A DNA stretch of 64,000 nucleotides from Mesoflavibacter zeaxanthinifaciens DSM 18436 (GCF_000422365.1 NZ_AULQ01000006.1:191001-255000), one strand, 5' to 3'. Shown: positions 1 to 8,355, counted from the stretch's first letter. Notes: generated by a model from the sequence alone, not told the origin. Made by a program: numbers and translations.

Positions 1-260
1 ATGTCTTGTTTAAATAGAAGTAATTCTTCAAAATTTACAATTTTAACAGGCTCATTTTCGTCACCAGTCGTTTGAGCTACTTTTTTTAAATGACACTTTC
101 CGTTACATTGTAATTGTGGTTTGTCTTTATTCTCGCAAAGTTCTTCAATAAAACTAATAGGATCTATTTCGTAGTATATAAAAGTAAAAGAAACTCTTAG
201 CATATTAAATATAATAAGAGCGCTTAGACTTACCGCAAAAAAGAAAATCCATTTTTTCAT
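1..260 (-). CDS. Small membrane protein with CNGKC motif (3' end cut by window edge)
   Basis: This gene is read on the minus strand from the ATG at 260-258 and runs off the left edge, so 86 codons are visible and the C-terminus is missing. The protein begins MKKWIFFFAVSLSALIIFNM, one hydrophobic segment at about residues 4-27 that is either a signal anchor or an uncleaved signal peptide. It continues with EELCENKDKPQLQCNGKCHL, so three cysteines and a histidine cluster just after the membrane segment. I recall similar CNGKC-containing small proteins in other Bacteroidota, sometimes near metal-handling genes, but I cannot name a family with certainty. Metal or haem binding is inference. It is divergent from the efflux operon that starts at 394 and shares the intergenic region 261-393 with it. 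Confidence 0.6.
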   Translation of the reverse strand, partial: MKKWIFFFAVSLSALIIFNMLRVSFTFIYYEIDPISFIEELCENKDKPQLQCNGKCHLKKVAQTTGDENEPVKIVNFEELLLFKQD

Positions 261-330
261 GTCACAAAAATAAATTGTAAAGCTGAATTTAAATATGACA
301 AAAGTCACATTAGGCTATCATTTTATCTAG

Positions 331-344
331 GTAACATATGTTAC
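331..344. promoter_or_regulatory. Perfect 14-bp palindrome upstream of efflux operon
   Basis: GTAACATATGTTAC is a perfect 14-bp palindrome between the divergent CNGKC gene and tolC. Its right edge is 22 bases before the -7-like TAAATTTG at 367, so it covers the expected -33 region of the tolC promoter. That is the position of a repressor or a Crp/Fnr-type regulator site. No regulator gene is visible nearby, because the window starts 330 bases away. Confidence 0.45.
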
Positions 345-366
345 TGACATGGGTGTTTTCTAAACG

Positions 367-374
367 TAAATTTG
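367..374 (+). promoter_or_regulatory. Candidate -7 element for the tolC-adaptor-pump operon
   Basis: TAAATTTG matches the Bacteroidota -7 consensus TAnnTTTG exactly and lies 19 bases before the tolC start codon. No good TTG is found at -33, where the palindrome 331-344 sits instead. Confidence 0.45.
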
Positions 375-393
375 TATCAGTAAAAATTGAAAA

Positions 394-1704
394 ATGAAAC
401 ACATAATTAACTTATCAATCCTATCAGTGTTTATATGGTCTGCCTCAACACAAGCTCAAGAGGTAAAACCAATAAGTAAAAGTGAAGTTTTGACTCAAGT
501 TTCAGAAAACAATACATCTATAAAAATTTCTGAAGAAGAATTTAACCAAGCTAAAGCAGATTACAATCAAACCAATGCTATTTTCTTACCAAATATAACA
601 GCTAGTCATACAGGTATTTCTACAACAAATCCTTTAATGGCTTTTGGTTCTAAATTAAATCAAGAAATTTTAACAAGCAATGATTTTAATCCAGCATTGT
701 TAAACGATCCAGAAACAACACAAAACTTTGCAACTAAGCTAGAAGTACAACAACCATTAATTAATGTAGATGGTATATTTCAGCGTAAAGCAGCCAAATC
801 TAAAATGGAAGCTATGTCACTAAAGACAAAGCGTACAGAAGATTACATTGCTTTTGAAGTAGATAAAGCCTACATGCAATTACAATTAGCATATAAAGCT
901 GTTGATGTTTTAGAAAAAGCATTAGAAGCCGCAAATGCAAATAAAAAATTAGCAGATAATAGTTACGAGCAAGGGTATTTACAACGTGCAGATGTGCTTA
1001 ATGTAGAAGTGCGTGTTACAGAAGTAAAAAACCAATTACAACAAGCCAAAAGCAACGTGCAAAATGCGTCTAATTATTTATCGTTTTTAATGAATGACGA
1101 CACATTTATAACCTACAAACCTAGCGATACACTAACACCTTATGTGCGTACCATGGAATTGAAAACGTTTACTGAAAACCGTAGCGACATCAAAGCAATG
1201 CAATTAGCAAGTAAAGCATATGAAGCTATGAGTAAAGCAGATAAAATGGCGTTTTTACCACGTTTAAACGCTTTTGGAAGTTACGAAATGTATGATGATA
1301 AAATCTTTCAAGCAGATGCCAACGGATACATTGTTGGTGCGCAATTAAGTTGGGATATTTTTCAAGGATCAAAGCGTTTTGGAAAAGCTCAAAAAAGTAG
1401 AGCTGAATTTGAAAAATCGAAGCTTGAATACAATCAATATGTATCAAAAAGTAAGTTAGAATTAAATAAAGCTAAGCGAATGCTTATTGATGCCGAAAAC
1501 AAATTAAACCTATCAAAATTAGCTTTAGACCAATCTGAAGAATCACTTCGTATTCGTACCAATCGTTTTAAAGAAGGTTTAGAAAAAACATCAGATTTAT
1601 TGATGGCAGAAACCCAATATGCACAAAAACAATTAGAATATTACCAAACCATTTTTGAATACAATTACGCTTTAGCGTACGTCAATTTTTTAACTAAAGA
1701 ATAA
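394..1704 (+). CDS. TolC-family outer membrane efflux protein
   Basis: Outer-membrane channel of a tripartite efflux pump. The 436-residue protein has a signal peptide (MKHIINLSILSVFIWSAST, cleavage probably after AQA at about residue 21). It then shows the two repeated long-helix halves of the outer membrane efflux (OEP) family, with helix-rich stretches around residues 150-230 and 330-430, and beta-strand segments such as GAQLSWDIFQG between them. The length is normal for Bacteroidota TolC homologues. It is the first gene of an operon with the adaptor (77 bases downstream) and the RND pump. The intercistronic gap holds a strong GC-rich hairpin (1705-1760). The substrate cannot be deduced from this gene alone. 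Confidence 0.93.
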   Translation: MKHIINLSILSVFIWSASTQAQEVKPISKSEVLTQVSENNTSIKISEEEFNQAKADYNQTNAIFLPNITASHTGISTTNPLMAFGSKLNQEILTSNDFNPALLNDPETTQNFATKLEVQQPLINVDGIFQRKAAKSKMEAMSLKTKRTEDYIAFEVDKAYMQLQLAYKAVDVLEKALEAANANKKLADNSYEQGYLQRADVLNVEVRVTEVKNQLQQAKSNVQNASNYLSFLMNDDTFITYKPSDTLTPYVRTMELKTFTENRSDIKAMQLASKAYEAMSKADKMAFLPRLNAFGSYEMYDDKIFQADANGYIVGAQLSWDIFQGSKRFGKAQKSRAEFEKSKLEYNQYVSKSKLELNKAKRMLIDAENKLNLSKLALDQSEESLRIRTNRFKEGLEKTSDLLMAETQYAQKQLEYYQTIFEYNYALAYVNFLTKE

Positions 1705-1760
1705 CCTCTCGACTGCGCTCGAGGAGACAAATTTTGTAAGGTCGAGCGCAGTCGAGACCT
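1705..1760. repeat. Dispersed palindromic repeat, GTCGAGCGCAGTCGAG family (hairpin form)
   Basis: Two copies of a GC-rich unit in opposite orientation make a perfect 16-bp stem: TCTCGACTGCGCTCGA at 1707-1722 pairs with 1742-1757 across a 19-base loop. The base composition is very different from the AT-rich surroundings. The right arm is repeated exactly at 43950-43970. It lies inside an operon, so it may act as a transcript stability or attenuation element like proteobacterial REP/BIME units; that is inference. Confidence 0.8.
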
Positions 1761-1780
1761 AAATATAAAACTCAATTAAA

Positions 1781-2857
1781 ATGAAAAAACTATATACCAT
1801 CTTATCTCTTTCAACCGCAATACTAATAGCAAGTTGTGGTAGCGAAGACAAAAAAGAAGTTGCAGACAACTCGCCAGCTATTCCTGTAAAAGTAGCACAG
1901 GTTAGCGACAATAATGACAGTCCATTTTTAGCGGTAAGCGGAAAAATCCAAGCCGAAAACAGTGCTAATTTAAGTACCAGAATGATGGGTTATGTCAATA
2001 ACGTACCTGTAAATGTTGGCGATAAAGTAAGCAAAGGACAGTTGTTAGTAGCAATTAATAATGCTGATTTACAAGCGCAAAAGGCTCAGATAAATGCAAA
2101 TATCACAAAAGCTACAGCAGCTTTTAATAACGCTAAAAAAGATTACGAGCGTTTTAAGTCGCTATTTGCTCAAAACAGTGCCTCTCAAAAAGAAATGGAT
2201 GATATGACAGCCAATTACGAGATGGCAAAAGCAGGTCTTGAAGCTGCAAAACAAATGAAAAATGAAATTAACGCACAATTTGCTTATACCAACATTACTG
2301 CACCTTTTAGCGGCGTTATTACAAGCAAAAATGTAAAAAAAGGCGATATGGCAAATCCAGGTCAGCCTTTAATTTCAATAGAAGCACCAAGCGATTTTGA
2401 AGTGGTTGCAATGGTTCCAGAAACCGAAATTTCAGAAATTAAAAAAGATACGAAAGTAAGTGTAAATGTAAAATCTATTAACCAAACTATTTCTGGAAAA
2501 GTCACCGAAGTAAGTACATCTGCAGCACAAACTGGTGGGCAATATTTAGTGAAAATAGCATTAGATAAAACCGATGCGAAAATTCTATCAGGTATGTTCA
2601 CAACGGTACAGTTTCCAATAGAAAGAAAAGCAGAAACTTCAATGGTTTTAATACCAAAAGAAGCTATTGTAAACAACGGTCAATTAAGCGGTGTTTACAC
2701 AGTAAGCCATAGTAATACAGCTATTTTACGCTGGTTGCGTTTAGGTAGAACATTTGGAAATGAAGTAGAAGTATTATCTGGTTTAAACGCCAATGAAAGT
2801 TATATCGTTTCAGCAGAAGGAAAGTTATATAACGGAGCGAAAATAAGTAAGCAGTAA
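1781..2857 (+). CDS. RND efflux transporter periplasmic adaptor (lipoprotein)
   Basis: Membrane-fusion protein that links the inner-membrane RND pump to the TolC channel. The 358-residue protein starts with a lipoprotein signal ending LIASC, giving lipidated Cys19. A lipoyl-type half (YVNNVPVNVGDKVSKGQLL, about residues 70-95), an alpha-hairpin (about 98-165) and the second lipoyl half (ITAPFSGVITSKNVKKGD, about 171-190) follow. The C-terminal part is the beta-barrel and membrane-proximal domain, including the stretch MVLIPKEAIVNNGQ. The order and length are typical of the HlyD/AcrA family. It sits between tolC and the pump gene, and a composite repeat lies between it and the pump. Confidence 0.93.
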   Translation: MKKLYTILSLSTAILIASCGSEDKKEVADNSPAIPVKVAQVSDNNDSPFLAVSGKIQAENSANLSTRMMGYVNNVPVNVGDKVSKGQLLVAINNADLQAQKAQINANITKATAAFNNAKKDYERFKSLFAQNSASQKEMDDMTANYEMAKAGLEAAKQMKNEINAQFAYTNITAPFSGVITSKNVKKGDMANPGQPLISIEAPSDFEVVAMVPETEISEIKKDTKVSVNVKSINQTISGKVTEVSTSAAQTGGQYLVKIALDKTDAKILSGMFTTVQFPIERKAETSMVLIPKEAIVNNGQLSGVYTVSHSNTAILRWLRLGRTFGNEVEVLSGLNANESYIVSAEGKLYNGAKISKQ

Positions 2858-2926
2858 TTCAGTTTGCAGTAGGCAGTAAATAGTACTGAATTTTAAATTA
2901 ATAACAACATTGAATTAACAGTTCAA

Positions 2927-3060
2927 AGTCGCGTTAGGGATAGAAGCGGCATCCTTTTTACGTCAGTTCGAGTGAATTTGTGTCACATTGAGCGCAGTCG
3001 AAATGAAACAAATTTGTATCGAGAACAAGTAAAAAGATATAGCGAATAGCCCGTTAAAAC
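2927..3060. repeat. Composite nested imperfect palindrome between adaptor and pump genes
   Basis: The 225-base gap between adaptor and pump holds a nested imperfect inverted repeat. The outer arms are GCGTTAGGGATAGAAGCGGC and its partner around AGCGAATAGCCCGTTA. The middle arms are CAGTTCGAGTGAATTTG (2964-2980) against AATTTGTATCGAGAAC (3011-3026). The centre is TTGAGCGCAGTCGAAATG, which contains the core of the repeat at 1705-1760. It looks like repeats inserted within a repeat. I recall similar units in other flavobacterial genomes, but this was not searched. Confidence 0.65.
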
Positions 3061-3082
3061 GTCCAAAAAATAAGAAATCAAA

Positions 3083-6000
3083 ATGAAAGAAGGTTTAGCA
3101 GGAAAAATTGCCAAAGTCTTTATGACATCGAAGCTTACAGTGCTTTTAATGATTGTTTTTATGGTCATTGGTGTGTACAGCTCGTTTTTAATTCCTCGTG
3201 AAGAAGAGCCACAAATTGATGTGCCTATGGCAGACATTTTTGTGGGTTATCCTGGTGCAAGTCCAACCGAGGTTGAGTCTAGAGTTATTAAGCCTTTAGA
3301 GCAATTAATTTCGAATATAAAAGGTGTAGAATATGTGTATTCTACGTCTATGAAAGAACAAGGAATGGTCATCGTTCAGTTTTATGTTGGCGAAGATATC
3401 GAGCGTTCTTTTGTGAAACTTTACAACGAAATCAATAAGCATATGGATGAAATGCCGGAAGGCGTAACGTTTCCGTTAGTAAAAACACGTGCTATTGATG
3501 ATGTGCCAATGTTAGGGTTGACGTTGTGGAGTGAGACTTATGACGATTTCCAATTAGGGCAAATGGCTCAAGAATTAGAAGCCGAAATTAAGAAAGTAAA
3601 TGACGTTGCCATTACCCACAAAATAGGAGGTAGAGAACGTCAAATACGCGTTGTTTTAGATAAAGATAAATTAGCTAGCGCAGGATTAGACTTTTTATCG
3701 GTTTCTGAAATGATTAAAGCCAACAACGCTCAATTAAATAGTGGAACTTTTGATAAAAATGATACGGAGTTTGTTGTAAACACAGGTAAGTTTTTAGAAT
3801 CGATGACTGATGTTGAAAATCTAGTTGTTGGTGTTCAGCAAAATCAGCCTATCTATTTAAAGCAAGTTGCAAAAATTGTTGATGGTCCTGAAGTGCCACA
3901 AAATTATGTTAGTCTTGGTTTTGGTCAGGCTAGCGAAAAAGCAAGTGATTACAAATCAGAATATCCAGCAGTAACTATTTCGGTAGCAAAACGAAAAGGT
4001 GCAGACGCGATGAAAATTGCAGATGTTATCATTGATAAAGTAGAGCATTTACGTAAAACTTTAATTCCTGATGATGTTCACGTAGAAATCACCAGAAACT
4101 ATGGTGAAACGGCGTCTCACAAAGTATCAGAATTACTATTACACCTTATAGGTTCTATCATCGCAGTAACATTTGTTGTGATGTTGGCTATGGGTTGGCG
4201 TGGTGGATTGGTCGTGTTTTTATCGGTGCCAATTACATTCGCATTAACGCTGTTAAGCTACTATATGCTGGATTACACACTTAACCGAATTACCTTATTC
4301 GCACTAGTATTTGTAACAGGTATTGTGGTAGACGATTCCATTATCATTGCCGAAAATATGCATAGGCATTTTAAAATGAAACGCTTACCGTTTAAACAAG
4401 CAGCTTTATATGCCATTAACGAAGTAGGTAACCCAACTATTTTGGCAACATTCACTGTAATTGCATCGGTATTGCCTATGGCATTTGTGTCTGGATTAAT
4501 GGGGCCATATATGGCACCAATGCCGATTGGAGCGTCTATTGCGATGATTTTATCATTATTTGTAGCCTTAACCATTACACCATATTTAGGATATATTTTC
4601 TTGCGTGAAAAAGATAAAAAAGGAGCAGAGGAGAAGCCTAAAAAGCCTTTAGAAGACACATTGATTTATAAGTTCTATGAAAAATTTGAACGTCCGTTAA
4701 TTGAAAGTTCTTCTAAACGTTGGTTGTTTTTAGGGTTGACTTTCATCTTGTTAATGGGAACAATGGTGATGTTCTTCACTAATTCGGTAGTTGTTAAAAT
4801 GTTACCGTTTGATAACAAAAATGAATTTCAAGTTGTGATTGATATGCCAGAAGGAACAACCTTAGAGCGTACAGCAGTTGTCGCTCAAGAAATTTCGCAA
4901 TACTTATCAACGCGACCAGAAGTGGTTAACTATCAGAATTATATTGGGACTTCAGCGCCAATTACTTTTAACGGTTTAGTACGTCACTACGATTTACGTG
5001 GTGGAAGCAATATGGCAGATATACAAGTGAATTTGATTGATAAAGGCGAACGTAGTGCGCAATCTCACGATATTGCTAAGTTGTTAAGACCTGAAATTCA
5101 AAAAATATCTTCAAAATACAATGCGAATGTTAAGGTTGTTGAAGTGCCACCAGGACCACCAGTATTATCAACTTTAGTGGCTGAAATTTACGGTCCTGAT
5201 TATGATAAGCAAATGGAGATTGCTAACGAAGTTCAAAATATTTTGAATAATACTGAAGATGTTGTTGATGTGGATTGGATGGTAGAAGCTGATCAAAAAG
5301 AATTTCAATTCACTATAGACAAAGAAAAAGCAATGCTTTACGGTGTAGCACCAAAACAGATTGCTTACACGATGAATATGGCATTATCCAACAGACCGTT
5401 AACTGTGTTGTATGACGAAGATGCTGTAAATCAAATAGGTTTGGTTTTGGCTTTAGATGAAAAGGAAAAGTCAACCATTCAAGATATTTCGCAGTTAAAA
5501 GTAAAATCGCAACAAGGTAACTTAGTTCCGATTGTAGACTTGGTTGATATTTCTGAAACTACAAGCGCAAAAAGTATTTACCGTAAAAACCAAAAGCGCG
5601 TGGTGTATGTGTTAGCAGATATGGCTGGCGAGTTGGAAAGTCCTGCATATGCTATTTTAGGAATGGAAGAGAAGTTAAAAGCAATTCCGTTACCACAAGG
5701 TTATAAGATCAATGAAATGTATTTAGGACAACCAGAACTTGAAGATGATTACACCGTAAAATGGGATGGAGAATGGCAAATTACCTTGGAAGTATTTAGG
5801 GATTTAGGAATAGCCTTTTTAGGAGCAATAGCTTTAATCTACATCTTAATTGTAGGTTGGTTCCAAAACTTTAAAGCACCAATAGTAATGATGGTTGCCA
5901 TTCCATTATCGATGATTGGAATTATTTTAGGACACTGGTTAATGGGAGCATTTTTTACCGCAACATCATTTATTGGTATGATTGCGTTAGCGGGAATTAT

Positions 6001-6277
6001 GGTACGTAATTCGGTATTACTCATCGATTTTATCAATCTGAGGTTAGAAGAAGGCGTGCCACTAAAACAAGCTGCAATAGAAGCAGGAGCAGTGCGTACA
6101 ACACCAATTTTATTAACTGCAGGAACAGTAGTCATAGGTGCATTTGTTATCCTATTTGACCCGATCTTTCAGGGATTAGCTATTTCGTTAATGGGCGGAA
6201 CTATCGTTTCGACTGTATTAACCTTATTGGTTGTGCCTTTAGTGTATTATATGATAGAACGTAAAAACCATAAATAA
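3083..6277 (+). CDS. RND efflux pump, inner-membrane permease
   Basis: Proton-driven pump of the resistance-nodulation-division (RND, AcrB-like) family. The 1064 residues match the usual 1000-1080. The first transmembrane helix is at about residues 15-33, followed by the periplasmic porter domain with EVESRVIKPLEQ. Helices 2-6 follow at about 355-510, including GIVVDDSIIIAENMHRH, whose aspartates match the proton-relay helix. A second porter domain and helices 8-12 (about 915-1055, with GIMVRNSVLLIDF) complete it. It is the third gene of the tolC-adaptor-pump operon. RND subfamily and substrate cannot be fixed from the sequence. The genes that follow (PII-like, DUF2892, YeeE/YedE) suggest sulfur or metal stress instead of classical drug export, which is inference from context. 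Confidence 0.93.
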   Translation: MKEGLAGKIAKVFMTSKLTVLLMIVFMVIGVYSSFLIPREEEPQIDVPMADIFVGYPGASPTEVESRVIKPLEQLISNIKGVEYVYSTSMKEQGMVIVQFYVGEDIERSFVKLYNEINKHMDEMPEGVTFPLVKTRAIDDVPMLGLTLWSETYDDFQLGQMAQELEAEIKKVNDVAITHKIGGRERQIRVVLDKDKLASAGLDFLSVSEMIKANNAQLNSGTFDKNDTEFVVNTGKFLESMTDVENLVVGVQQNQPIYLKQVAKIVDGPEVPQNYVSLGFGQASEKASDYKSEYPAVTISVAKRKGADAMKIADVIIDKVEHLRKTLIPDDVHVEITRNYGETASHKVSELLLHLIGSIIAVTFVVMLAMGWRGGLVVFLSVPITFALTLLSYYMLDYTLNRITLFALVFVTGIVVDDSIIIAENMHRHFKMKRLPFKQAALYAINEVGNPTILATFTVIASVLPMAFVSGLMGPYMAPMPIGASIAMILSLFVALTITPYLGYIFLREKDKKGAEEKPKKPLEDTLIYKFYEKFERPLIESSSKRWLFLGLTFILLMGTMVMFFTNSVVVKMLPFDNKNEFQVVIDMPEGTTLERTAVVAQEISQYLSTRPEVVNYQNYIGTSAPITFNGLVRHYDLRGGSNMADIQVNLIDKGERSAQSHDIAKLLRPEIQKISSKYNANVKVVEVPPGPPVLSTLVAEIYGPDYDKQMEIANEVQNILNNTEDVVDVDWMVEADQKEFQFTIDKEKAMLYGVAPKQIAYTMNMALSNRPLTVLYDEDAVNQIGLVLALDEKEKSTIQDISQLKVKSQQGNLVPIVDLVDISETTSAKSIYRKNQKRVVYVLADMAGELESPAYAILGMEEKLKAIPLPQGYKINEMYLGQPELEDDYTVKWDGEWQITLEVFRDLGIAFLGAIALIYILIVGWFQNFKAPIVMMVAIPLSMIGIILGHWLMGAFFTATSFIGMIALAGIMVRNSVLLIDFINLRLEEGVPLKQAAIEAGAVRTTPILLTAGTVVIGAFVILFDPIFQGLAISLMGGTIVSTVLTLLVVPLVYYMIERKNHK

Positions 6278-6280
6278 AAA

Positions 6281-6348
6281 GCTGGTCGAGCACAATTAAG
6301 TGTCATGAGAGTTTAAAAAAAAAATCTTAGTTGTGCTCATTTGGCCAG
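6281..6348. repeat. Degenerate inverted repeat after the pump gene
   Basis: GCTGGTCGAGCACAATTAAG (6281-6300) and CTTAGTTGTGCT...CCAG (6326-6348) form an imperfect hairpin with perfect 7-bp AGCACAA/TTGTGCT arms. The start TGGTCGAGC matches the beginning of the repeat at 1740 and 43950, so this may be a decayed copy. It could also attenuate read-through into the PII-like gene. Confidence 0.5.
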
Positions 6349-6362
6349 TAAAGTTGAAAGAT

Positions 6363-6668
6363 ATGAAATTAGTATTAGTAACCGCAGTAGAAGAGTTTCA
6401 TAAAGATGTAATTAAACTTTTTAAAAAAGCAGGTATTGAAAATTTTAGCGAATCTGATATAGATGGTTATAAAAACAACCATGCTTTAATTATGTCTACC
6501 AATTGGTTTGGAGCAGAAAATGCAAGTAATGAGTCTACAATGTTTTTCTCATTTACAGAAGACATGTTTATTGATATCCTTTTTGATTTAATAAAGGAGT
6601 TCAATAGCAATTTAGAAACCAACAATCCTATTAAAGCGATTGTTGTACCCATAGAAAGAGCAATTTAA
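6363..6668 (+). CDS. Small PII-like (CutA/DUF3240-type) protein, putative
   Basis: Small cytoplasmic protein of 101 residues. I start it at the ATG at 6363 (MKLVLVTAVEEFHKDVIKLF) and not at the upstream in-frame start at 6333, because the first beta-strand of the fold begins here and the extra residues lie inside the repeat at 6281-6348. Predicted order is strand, helix, loop, strand, helix, strand, ending IKAIVVPIERAI. This matches the ferredoxin-like PII fold. PII-like DUF3240 proteins are known next to CzcA-type RND pumps, and the position here, just after an RND pump gene, fits that. No binding residues can be assigned. Function is inferred from fold and neighbourhood only. Confidence 0.6.
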   Translation: MKLVLVTAVEEFHKDVIKLFKKAGIENFSESDIDGYKNNHALIMSTNWFGAENASNESTMFFSFTEDMFIDILFDLIKEFNSNLETNNPIKAIVVPIERAI

Positions 6669-6687
6669 ATTCAAATAAATAATAGTT

Positions 6688-6876
6688 ATGTTAAACAGGT
6701 ATATAAGAGCAATAGCAGGAATTTTTGTTATAATAAGCGTATTATTAGGTATGTACGTTAATCAAAATTGGTTGTGGTTTACAGTGTTTGTAGGCGCTAA
6801 TTTATTTCAGTCTGCAATCACTAAATGGTGTTTGATGGAAGATATTTTAACTAAAGTGTTTAAAATCAAAAACTAA
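6688..6876 (+). CDS. DUF2892 family membrane protein
   Basis: Protein of 62 residues with two predicted membrane segments (about 8-22 and 27-40) and the family signature GANLFQSAITKWCLMEDILTK. DUF2892 domains occur alone or fused to rhodanese domains (as in YgaP) and are typical partners of sulfane-sulfur and sulfide-handling genes. It lies 19 bases after the PII-like gene and just before the YeeE/YedE pair, consistent with one sulfur-related transcription unit. The single cysteine in KWCLME is a conserved feature of the family as I know it. Confidence 0.8.
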   Translation: MLNRYIRAIAGIFVIISVLLGMYVNQNWLWFTVFVGANLFQSAITKWCLMEDILTKVFKIKN

Positions 6877-6932
6877 AAAAATCTCTAACAGTTAAAAAAG
6901 ATTTTAATTTCCATAAATTAAATTATAGCATG

Positions 6933-6940
6933 TATTTTTG
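6933..6940 (+). promoter_or_regulatory. Candidate -7 element for the YeeE/YedE pair
   Basis: TATTTTTG fits TAnnTTTG and ends 14 bases before the ATG at 6955. No convincing TTG was found at -33. It would allow the transporter pair to be transcribed separately from the efflux operon. Confidence 0.35.
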
Positions 6941-6954
6941 CACAAAATTGATTT

Positions 6955-7509
6955 ATGGAATTTTTTTTACAACCATGGTCTTGGTTGCTCTCAGGTTTTT
7001 TAATAGCACTAATTATGTTTTTTCTTTTAATAATGGGAAAAACTTTTGGTATGTCTTCTAATTTACGAACCTTTTGCTCTATATGTGGTGGCGGTAAGTT
7101 TAGTCAATTATTCAATTTTAATTGGAGAGAACAAAGCTGGAACCTATTAGTTGTTTTAGGAGCAATTTTAGGAGGATTTGTAGCTAAGAATTTTATGACT
7201 GATGGGACGATGCCACAAATTAGTAACGCTACAAAAGAAGGTTTACAACAAATAGGTTTTTCGGAAGATAATGGTTATTTACCCAAAGAATTGTTTTCTG
7301 CAGAAGCCTTACAAGAGCCAAAAACAATTATTATTTTAATTGTTGGCGGATTGCTTATAGGTTTTGGTACACGTTATGCAGGCGGATGTACTTCAGGTCA
7401 TGCTATAACAGGTTTAAGTAACCTTCAAAGACCTTCATTATTAGCTGTAATAGGATTCTTTATTGGAGGATTAATTATGGTACATTTATTATTTCCTTTA
7501 ATTTTTTAG
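6955..7509 (+). CDS. YeeE/YedE family sulfur transporter, first half
   Basis: Integral membrane protein of 184 residues with four to five helices. It carries the family hallmark GTRYAGGCTSGHAITGLSNL (about residues 139-158), whose cysteine lines the substrate path in YeeE-type thiosulfate transporters. A second cysteine pair, FCSICGGG, is at about residues 40-47. The classic YeeE is a single chain of about 350 residues. In many bacteria, as here, it is split into two half-size proteins, and the second half begins 4 bases downstream. Import of thiosulfate or another reduced sulfur compound is the family role; the actual substrate is unknown. Confidence 0.85.
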   Translation: MEFFLQPWSWLLSGFLIALIMFFLLIMGKTFGMSSNLRTFCSICGGGKFSQLFNFNWREQSWNLLVVLGAILGGFVAKNFMTDGTMPQISNATKEGLQQIGFSEDNGYLPKELFSAEALQEPKTIIILIVGGLLIGFGTRYAGGCTSGHAITGLSNLQRPSLLAVIGFFIGGLIMVHLLFPLIF

Positions 7510-7513
7510 TACA

Positions 7514-7930
7514 ATGAAAAAAGTATTCATCTATTTAGTAGTCGGTTTCTTTTTTGGAATAATTATGTACAAATCTGAAGCAGCATCGTGGTTTAGAATA
7601 TACGAAATGTTTCGATTTGAATCTTTTCATATGTATGGTATTATTGGTACAGCATTATTTTTTGGAATTATCTTTATCCAACTTATAAAAAGAAAAAAAA
7701 TCAAGTCTATTGATGGTAGTCCAATAGTTATTCCTGATAAAGAAAAATCAATATATCGTTATCTGTTAGGCGGTATTATATTTGGATTAGGTTGGGCTTT
7801 AGTAGGAGCATGTCCTGGACCAATGTTTACATTAGTAGGAGCAGGTTTTTTACCAATATTAATAGTTATTGGATCTGCAGTTATAGGAACGTTTATTTAT
7901 GGAGTTTTAAAAGATAAACTTCCTCATTAA
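7514..7930 (+). CDS. YeeE/YedE (DUF6691-type) sulfur transporter, second half
   Basis: Membrane protein of 138 residues with about four helices. It carries the second half-signature FGLGWALVGACPGPMFTLVGAG (about residues 95-116), again with a single cysteine in the pore motif. It starts 4 bases after the first half gene, so the two are translationally close and almost certainly form one heteromeric transporter. Together with DUF2892 and the upstream pump genes it points to a reactive-sulfur or thiosulfate function for the region. Confidence 0.85.
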   Translation: MKKVFIYLVVGFFFGIIMYKSEAASWFRIYEMFRFESFHMYGIIGTALFFGIIFIQLIKRKKIKSIDGSPIVIPDKEKSIYRYLLGGIIFGLGWALVGACPGPMFTLVGAGFLPILIVIGSAVIGTFIYGVLKDKLPH

Positions 7931-8016
7931 CAATAATTTAATTAATAAGTTCTTAAAATTTTGTAACTTTTTTGATAAATGTGCGTCATATAAGTATCAA
8001 TCAAAACAGTATTATC

Positions 8017-8355
8017 ATGCAAGAGAATAAACAATTAATAGTATTAACACATTTAAGTCAGTTAATTACTTTAGTAATAGGTTTTGGTAGTTTGTTGCTA
8101 CCTTTAATTATTTGGTTAACTCAAAGAGATAGAGTTTATGAGTTAGACCAACATGGTAAAAATATAGTTAATTTTCAACTAAGTTTATTAGTGTATTTTA
8201 TTATATGTATTCCCTTAATTTTACTATTAGGTCTAGGTATCTTAGGTTTTATAGTTTTAGGTTTGATATCTATTATTTTTCCTGTGATAAATGCGATCAA
8301 AGCTAGTCACGGAGAAACTCCAAAATATCCTTTATCTTTTAATTTTATTAGTTAG
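8017..8355 (+). CDS. DUF4870 domain membrane protein
   Basis: Membrane protein of 112 residues from the ATG at 8017 (MQENKQLIVLTHLSQLITLV). A TTG-initiated extension to 7972 is possible, but this ATG is where the domain begins. It has three predicted helices. The DUF4870 pattern is visible: THLSQ at the start, LIIWLTQRDRVYELDQHGKNIVNFQLS in the middle, and a glycine-rich third helix. The biochemical function of the family is unknown. It is followed by a strong terminator and preceded by 86 bases without a clear promoter match. No functional link to the sulfur genes can be shown. Confidence 0.82.
   Translation: MQENKQLIVLTHLSQLITLVIGFGSLLLPLIIWLTQRDRVYELDQHGKNIVNFQLSLLVYFIICIPLILLLGLGILGFIVLGLISIIFPVINAIKASHGETPKYPLSFNFIS

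Noticed and set aside
2362-2676. 104-aa minus-strand ORF inside the adaptor gene
   Set aside because: Antisense to a clear HlyD/AcrA-type gene, without its own features.
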